In this document: piece by piece, positions 59,041-64,000 of the stretch
Position numbering within the stretch: position 1 is the first letter of the stretch
How the letters are laid out: every line of letters starts with the position of its first letter
NCBI GenBank assembly: GCA_930367205.1
Contig: CAKNEZ010000027.1
Location: 1 to 64,000, forward strand
Length of the DNA stretch: 64,000 nucleotides
Direction of reading: 5' to 3'
Source: Acanthosoma haemorrhoidale
Taxonomy: Eukaryota > Arthropoda > Insecta > Hemiptera > Acanthosomatidae
The notes under the pieces: generated by a model
Databases searched by the model: none
What the model saw: only the letters and a program-made list of their open reading frames with translations
What the model was told of the DNA's origin: nothing
Made by a program: the position numbers and the translations under genes

Positions 59041-59064
59041 TATTGATGATGAGATTCATAATTT

Positions 59065-59076
59065 CCCCCCCCCCCC
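59065..59076. repeat. Poly-C tract (12 C)
   Basis: Homopolymer of 12 C, also 12 in unit 2 (61407-61418) and 10 in unit 3 (63750-63759). It is a length-variable microsatellite, or a sequencing uncertainty. Confidence 0.9.
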
Positions 59077-59104
59077 TCTCCGAGGCAGAGAAAATCCTCC
59101 ACAA

Positions 59105-59133
59105 TGAGATGATCATTGTATCTCATCATCTCA
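59105..59133. repeat. Inverted repeat with 8-bp arms
   Basis: TGAGATGA (59105-59112) and TCATCTCA (59126-59133) form a perfect 8-bp inverted repeat around a 13-base loop. It is present in all three U1 units. No following T-run suggests a terminator. Confidence 0.75.
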
Positions 59134-59172
59134 ATAATGCGTCGTCATACCTAGCCCAACGTTTTCGTGAAA

Positions 59173-59190
59173 ATTGATTGATTGATTGAT
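59173..59190. repeat. ATTG microsatellite
   Basis: About four ATTG units, ending in ATCAATG, which can fold back on ATTGAT. Present in every U1 unit. Confidence 0.75.
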
Positions 59191-59370
59191 CAATGTTTAT
59201 AGTACAATGAGGAAAATTCAAAATCGGATAGTTTAGTTTTTATCCGGGCTCTACTTTAATTAAATATTTGGATAATTATGTCTAGAAGAGACTACATATA
59301 TAAAAACTGGAAGGGGGGCTCACCCCGTATCGTATAGATAGATATAACATCGGACAGAGCATCGGCATGA

Positions 59371-59515
59371 GTTGATATTCGCCTGCAGCCGGCTCTCCCC
59401 CGGGCAAGATGGGACCGGTCAGCCTAACGTCTCCCGCCCATCTAATGAGTGCACGAGCAAGTGTTAATGGGACGCACCTCCGTTCCTCGGGTAGGCCGAA
59501 CGAAGGCCTAAAGAA
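59371..59515. other. GC-rich island in the U1 spacer, function unknown
   Basis: This block is clearly richer in G and C than the surrounding spacer. It contains AGCCGGCT, CCCGGG and ACCGGT palindromes, plus a 6-bp inverted repeat TAGGCC/GGCCTA (59492-59497 and 59505-59510, 7-base loop). Unit 2 repeats it with three substitutions (starting about 61713). It could be a remnant of a retroelement or an uncharacterised RNA. I recognise no known family, and I specifically did not find 5S rRNA here on either strand. Confidence 0.5.
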
Positions 59516-60829
59516 ATCCGAAAACTATTAGCCGTTGGGTATTTATTACAGGAGGATATTTAAGATAAATGTTTATCATCCCATAGCACTCTCTTCGGGT
59601 GTCTAAATCATTAGGAATAAATCAAACTATGATTTTCAAGAGGCAGACGGCACACTATAATTCAAAATTCAAAATTGCTTTCCTCGTAAATACGGGCTCC
59701 GCATTATTCAATTAGAAATAGTACATACAGTGTATATATCATATAATAGTTGGATTTGGCAGCGTCGGGTTACTATGATAACCATTTTTCATATTAAAGG
59801 ATACCACAAACGATGTATGTTCTGGATATTAAAATAATTTTTAAGGGTATCTAGAGACTATATCGCTCCTCACGACGTCCTCTAAAGGTGGAGCCCAGTC
59901 CGAGGGATAGCCGAGCCGGCCCGACATATCATCAAATCTCCGACGAATACTATTTTCAATATCAGCGATGAGCAAAATGATTTCATTTAAAAGAAAAGAA
60001 ATTAAGTAAAATAATGATAAGGTGAGCCCAATTTTATATATGTATTTCAAAGACAAAATAGAGAAAGCTATTTTTTAATTAGCTAATCACAACTGGGGTT
60101 GTCCATGTAAAAGACACTACTCCAGGGAACAGACAGAATTAAAATTGTTGAGACGAAAAAAAATAATAGTGGGGATAACGACTGAAAGTGAAAGGATCAC
60201 TAGTTCCGGATTAGTGAGGTCGGGATCAGTAAATTTTTACGGCTTACTACAGGAGGAGGTTTTATCTGTGAGCTAAGGATAAACAGGCACCAAAATATTA
60301 TTGCGGGAGTCACTCGATTGATACTATCATTCGAGATCATGGTTGGATTAGGAATAATGATTCATAAATAAAGTTACAGCAAGAGTCACTATTTAATTCG
60401 GCGGCAAAGTAATATTAAAAATAATTTAATGAACGGATCTCGGTGGATTCCTAAAAGATAACATATATACCCAATATTTTTTTTATGTGTAACTCCAAAA
60501 ATAAAAAATCTTATAAAATATTGTCATTATAAATAGTAGCAAATAAGATGAGGGAAATCTCAAAAATATAATAAATAATACGTTTTGGAGCGTTTACTAA
60601 TAATAGCTCGGGAGATTGGTTGAAGTTGAAGGGTGGATACCGGGAAGGAAGCTACACTAGCGCCACCTGTGTGATCGCTAGCTAACCTGTGGGATCGAGA
60701 GGGATGCAGAGATATATGCACTAATACGGGTAGGGAAATGTTTTCGGTGCGTTTAAACTATTTATACTCGATAATATATTGTGTAGTAAGATAAACGAAA
60801 CATTTTTTTCTATATTACATCATCTGGTG
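59516..60829. other. AT-rich spacer of the U1 unit, no gene recognised
   Basis: Mostly AT-rich single-copy-like spacer. A GC-richer patch lies at about 59870-59935 (GGTGGAGCCCAGTCC, GCCGAGCCGGCCCG). Another stretch, GGATCACTAGTTCCGGATTA near 60195, can fold weakly. The longest reading frame (minus strand, 59841-60056, 71 codons) begins with TTG, not ATG, so I do not call a gene. The spacer recurs almost unchanged at 61858-63171. Confidence 0.6.
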
Positions 60830-60927
60830 GTTCGCTAGACGGCCATTCGTCTTCTCCGAATCCAGTTCAATCTCGCAAGTGAAGTTAGGTTTGACTTGAC
60901 AACTATCGGATTATCCCAAATTATAGC
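60830..60927 (+). promoter_or_regulatory. Putative U1 promoter region, copy 1
   Basis: snRNA genes transcribed by RNA polymerase II have a proximal sequence element about 40-65 bp upstream of the start, with no TATA box needed. Here that window is about 60863-60887 (TCCAGTTCAATCTCGC and neighbours). It is unchanged between the two U1 copies. I cannot match it to a known element with confidence, so only the position supports the call. Confidence 0.4.
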
Positions 60928-61089
60928 ATACTTACCTGGCGTGGGGGCCTACCGTGATCAACAAGGCGGTTCCCCCAGGGTGAGGCTTTTCCATTGCACT
61001 TCGGTTGAGCTGACCCCTGCGAATACCCCAAATGCGGGTATCTCGGGCGCGTAATTTTTGGTAGTCGGGACTGCGTTCGCGCTTTCCCG
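60928..61089 (+). ncRNA. U1: U1 spliceosomal snRNA, copy 1
   Basis: U1 snRNA pairs with 5' splice sites and starts spliceosome assembly as the U1 snRNP. The 162-nt sequence opens with ATACTTACCTG; ACTTACCTG at 60930-60938 is the splice-site-pairing segment. Stem-loop I follows with a GGGGG/CCCCC stem and loop GATCAACAAG (60956-60965). Stem-loop II carries the U1A-binding loop ATTGCAC (60993-60999). Stem-loop III is ATACCC/GGGTAT with a CAAATGC loop. The Sm site is AATTTTTGG (61053-61061). The terminal stem is CGGGA..GCG-TTCG-CGC..TCCCG, ending at 61089. Length matches the usual 160-165 nt. The loop I sequence differs from the usual animal GATCACGAAG at two bases, which concerns the U1-70K contact. 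The 5' end was set by homology to ATACTTACC; the 3' end by the closing stem. Metazoan U1 identity is certain; activity is not shown. Confidence 0.97.
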
Positions 61090-61249
61090 TTATAATTTCG
61101 CCACATCATTCAATATAAGGGAAGGTGTACAGGGGAGACCTACCTGTAGGGCCTCCTTCCGGACTTCCGCTTCCCGCTGTTTGTTGTACTTAGTGCAAGC
61201 TTTTTACACACCTGGTTTGTTGACATACAGACAGATAATCAATCATCAC
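61090..61249 (+). other. U1 3' flank
   Basis: About 160 bp from the U1 3' end to the next unit. snRNA genes need a 3' box 9-20 bp after the coding end. ATAATTTCGCCACATC lies in that place, but it does not clearly match a known 3' box. The same flank follows copy 2 (63433-63592). Confidence 0.4.
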
Positions 61250-63171
61250 CACTGCCTGTCTAATAAAAAGTACAGCAACAGCTTCAGACTCCGTCCCGTC
61301 GTCGTCGTCTTACCTCTCTCTCTCTACCTACTTACTACTACTCGACACTACCCCCTCCCTACCTGATAAACTAACTGACTCATATTGATGATGAGATTCA
61401 TAATTTCCCCCCCCCCCCTCTCCGAGGCAGAGAAAATCCTCCACAATGAGATGATCATTGTATCTCATCATCTCAATAATGCGTCGTCATACCTAGCCCA
61501 ACGTTTTCGTGAAAATTGATTGATTGATTGATCAATGTTTATAGTACAATGAGGAAAATTCAAAATCGGATAGTTTAGTTTTTATCCGGGCTCTACTTTA
61601 ATTAAATATTTGGATAATTATGTCTAGAAGAGACTACATATATAAAAACTGGAAGGGGGGCTCACCCCGTATCGTATAGATAGATATAACATCGGACAGA
61701 GCATCGGCATGGGTTGATATTCGCCTGCAGCCGGCTCTCCCCCGGGCAAGATGGGACCGGTCAGCCTAACGTCTCCCGCCCATCTCATGAGTGCACGAGC
61801 AAGTGTTAATGGGACGCACCTCCGTTCCTCGGATAGGCCGAACGAAGGCCTAAAGAAATCCGAAAACTATTAGCCGTTGGGTATTTATTACAGGAGGATA
61901 TTTAAGATAAATGTTTATCATCCCATAGCACTCTCTTCGGGTGTCTAAATCATTACGAATAAATCAAACTATGATTTTCAAGAGGCAGACAGCACACTAT
62001 AATTCAAAATTCAAAATTGCTTTCCTCGTAAATACGGGCTCCGTATTATTCAATTAGAAATAGTACATACAGTGTATATATCATATAATAGTTGGATTTG
62101 GCAGCGTCGGGTTACTATGATAACCATTTTTCATATTAAAGGATACCACAAACGATGTATGTTCTGGATATTAAAATAATTTTTAAGGGTATCTAGAGAC
62201 TATATCGCTCCTCACGACGTCCTCTAAAGGTGGAGCCCAGTCCGAGGGATAGCCGAGCCGGCCCGACATATCATCAAATCTCCGACGAATACTATTTTCA
62301 ATATCAGCGATGAGCAAAATGATTTCATTTAAAAGAAAAGAAATTAAGTAAAATAATGATAAGGTGAGCCCAATTTTATATATGTATTTCAAAGACAAAA
62401 TAGAGAAAGCTATTTTTTAATTAGCTAATCACAACTGGGGTTGTCCATGTAAAATACACTACTCCAGGGAACAGACAGAATTAAAATTGTTGAGATGAAA
62501 AAAAATAATAGTGGGGATAACGACTGAAAGTGAAAGGATCACTAGTTCCGGATTAGTGAGGTCGGGATCAGTAAATTTTTACGGCTTACTACAGGAGGAG
62601 GTTTTATCTGTGAGCTAAGGATAAACAGGCACCAAAATATTATTGCGGGAGTCACTCGATTGATACTATCATTCGAGATCATGGTTGGATTAGGAATAAT
62701 GATTCATAAATAAAGTTACAGCAAGAGTCACTATTTAATTCGGCGGCAAAGTAATATTAAAAATAATTTAATGAACGGATCTCGGTGGATTCCTAAAAGA
62801 TAACATATATACCCAATATTTTTTTTATGTGTAACTCCAAAAATAAAAAATCTTATAAAATATTGTCATTATAAATAGTAGCAAATAAGATGAGGGAAAT
62901 CTCAAAAATATAATAAATAATACGTTTTGGAGCGTTTACTAATAATAGCTCGGGAGATTGGTTGAAGTTGAAGGGTGGATACCGGGAAGGAAGCTACACT
63001 AGCGCCACCTGTGTGATCGCTAGCTAACCTGTGGGATCGAGAGGGATGCAGAGATATATGCACTAATACGGGTAGGGAAATGTTTTCGGTGCGTTTAAAC
63101 TATTTATACTCGATAATATATTGTGTAGTAAGATAAACGAAACATTTTTTTCTATATTACATCATCTGGTG

Positions 63172-63269
63172 GTTCGCTAGACGGCCATTCGTCTTCTCCG
63201 AATCCAGTTCAATCTCGCAAGTGAAGTTAGGTTTGACTTGACAACTATCGGATTTTCCCAAATTATAGC
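63172..63269 (+). promoter_or_regulatory. Putative U1 promoter region, copy 2
   Basis: Same sequence as upstream of copy 1 except GGATTTTCCC for GGATTATCCC about 16 bp before the start. The expected proximal element interval is identical in both copies. Confidence 0.4.
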
Positions 63270-63432
63270 ATACTTACCTGGCGTGGGGGCCTACCGTGAT
63301 CAACAAGGCGGTTCCCCCAGGGTGAGGCTTTTCCATTGCACTTCGGTTGAGCTGACCCCTGCGAATACCCCCAAATGCGGGTATCTCGGGCGCGTAATTT
63401 TTGGTAGTCGGGACTGCGTTCGCGCTTTCCCG
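63270..63432 (+). ncRNA. U1: U1 spliceosomal snRNA, copy 2
   Basis: This is the second U1 gene, 163 nt, 2342 bp downstream of the first. It has the same 5' splice-site-pairing segment, loop I (GATCAACAAG, 63298-63307), U1A loop ATTGCAC (63335-63341), Sm site AATTTTTGG (63396-63404) and terminal UUCG-capped stem. The only difference inside the gene is one extra C in stem-loop III (ATACCCCCAAATGC against ATACCCCAAATGC). This enlarges the loop from 7 to 8 nt but leaves the ATACCC/GGGTAT stem intact. The flank differs at one base about 16 bp upstream. It could be a functional variant or a slightly decayed copy. Confidence 0.97.
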
Positions 63433-63592
63433 TTATAATTTCGCCACATCATTCAATATAAGGGAAGGTGTACAGGGGAGACCTACCTGTAGGGCCTCCT
63501 TCCGGACTTCCGCTTCCCGCTGTTTGTTGTACTTAGTGCAAGCTTTTTACACACCTGGTTTGTTGACATACAGACAGATAATCAATCATCAC

Positions 63593-64000
63593 CACTGCCT
63601 GTCTAATAAAAAGTACAGCAACAGCTTCAGACTCCGTCCCGTCGTCGTCGTCTTACCTCTCTCTCTCTACCTACTTACTACTACTCGACACTACCCCCTC
63701 CCTACCTGATAAACTAACTGACTCATATTGATGATGAGATTCATAATTTCCCCCCCCCCTCTCCGAGGCAGAGAAAATCCTCCACAATGAGATGATCATT
63801 GTATCTCATCATCTCAATAATGCGTCGTCATACCTAGCCCAACGTTTTCGTGAAAATTGATTGATTGATTGATCAATGTTTATAGTACAATGAGGAAAAT
63901 TCAAAATCGGATAGTTTAGTTTTTATCCGGGCTCTACTTTAATTAAATATTTGGATAATTATGTCTAGAAGAGACTACATATATAAAAACTGGAAGGGGG
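63593..64000 (+). repeat. U1 snRNA tandem repeat unit 3, cut by window end
   Basis: These are the first 408 bp of a third unit, so the U1 array continues to the right. The poly-C tract is 10 bases here (63750-63759) against 12 in units 1 and 2. Confidence 0.95.

Larger units (their letters stand above)
58908..61249 (+). repeat. U1 snRNA tandem repeat unit 1 (2342 bp)
   Basis: The sequence from CACTGCCTGTCT at 58908 recurs at 61250 and 63593, giving a 2342/2343-bp unit. The order in the unit is: CT-rich and GTC-rich start, 12-base poly-C, small inverted repeats, GC-rich block, long AT-rich spacer, U1 snRNA gene near the right end, and about 160 bp of trailer. Against unit 2 I found nine substitutions and one 1-bp indel, about 99.6 percent identity. 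No 5S rRNA, tRNA or other snRNA was recognised in the spacer. Confidence 0.95.
61250..63592 (+). repeat. U1 snRNA tandem repeat unit 2 (2343 bp)
   Basis: This is the second full unit. It is one base longer than unit 1 because of an extra C inside the U1 gene. Differences from unit 1 are scattered through the spacer (for example G for A at 61712). One lies in the U1 5' flank, where GGATTTTCCC replaces GGATTATCCC. Confidence 0.95.

Noticed and set aside
59400..59460. Possible 5S rRNA on the minus strand (GTCTCCCGCCCATCT resembles part of 5S)
   Set aside because: Only a short stretch resembles 5S; the internal control region and both ends are absent.
59841..60056. 71-codon minus-strand frame in the U1 spacer, repeated at 62183-62398
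   Set aside because: It begins with TTG, has no ATG start, no recognisable domain, and its conservation is explained by the tandem unit. An exon fragment cannot be excluded but nothing supports it.
60921..61109. 62-codon minus-strand frame opposite U1
   Set aside because: Shadow of the U1 snRNA gene.
61058..61366. 102-codon plus-strand frame, repeated at 63401-63709
   Set aside because: It starts with TTG inside the U1 snRNA gene and runs through low-complexity CT/GTC repeats; a chance frame.

Overview
The window is animal nuclear DNA, with no protein gene that I can support. Two features point to an animal, probably an invertebrate. First, there are two U1 spliceosomal snRNA genes with metazoan-style stem-loops. 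Second, most of the window is a long satellite array. I cannot name the species. The U1 sequence looks closer to arthropod-type U1 than to vertebrate U1, but that is a weak inference.

Positions 1-58860 are one uninterrupted satellite array of head-to-tail 95-bp monomers: 620 monomers plus a 46-bp fragment at the right edge. The array is remarkably clean. From 1 to 34675 it holds exactly 365 monomers with no net indel. In the whole array the phase changes by only 86 bp, explained by two identical 40-bp truncations, four 1-bp deletions and one 2-bp deletion. No transposon, gene or unrelated sequence interrupts it. Each monomer carries a 14-bp perfect palindrome with a CACGTG core, followed by an overlapping 12-bp palindrome with a CGATCG core. 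CpG is over-represented.

The array has higher-order structure. A 39-monomer unit (3705 bp) occurs at 2091, 9501, 14061, 17766 and 29831. It is built from 25-, 9- and 5-monomer blocks that all start with the same five-monomer module. On top of this lie larger and smaller duplications: a 9648-bp tandem duplication (about 32.15-52.01 kb), a 15200-bp-lag copy (7126/22326), a 2660-bp copy (about 23.1/25.8 kb), a 2468-bp copy at the right edge, and a local 570-bp copy. This is the pattern expected from repeated unequal exchange at several scales.

At 58860 the satellite stops abruptly inside a monomer, just before the CACGTG palindrome. A 47-bp AT-rich filler follows, then a second, unrelated tandem array with a 2342/2343-bp unit (58908-61249, 61250-63592, and a partial copy 63593-64000). 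Each full unit holds one U1 snRNA gene on the + strand (60928-61089 and 63270-63432). The rest of the unit is AT-rich spacer with a poly-C tract, small inverted repeats and one GC-rich block. No 5S rRNA or other snRNA was recognised in it. The two full units are about 99.6 percent identical, so they are also being homogenised. The window therefore captures the boundary between a large satellite block and a U1 snRNA tandem cluster.
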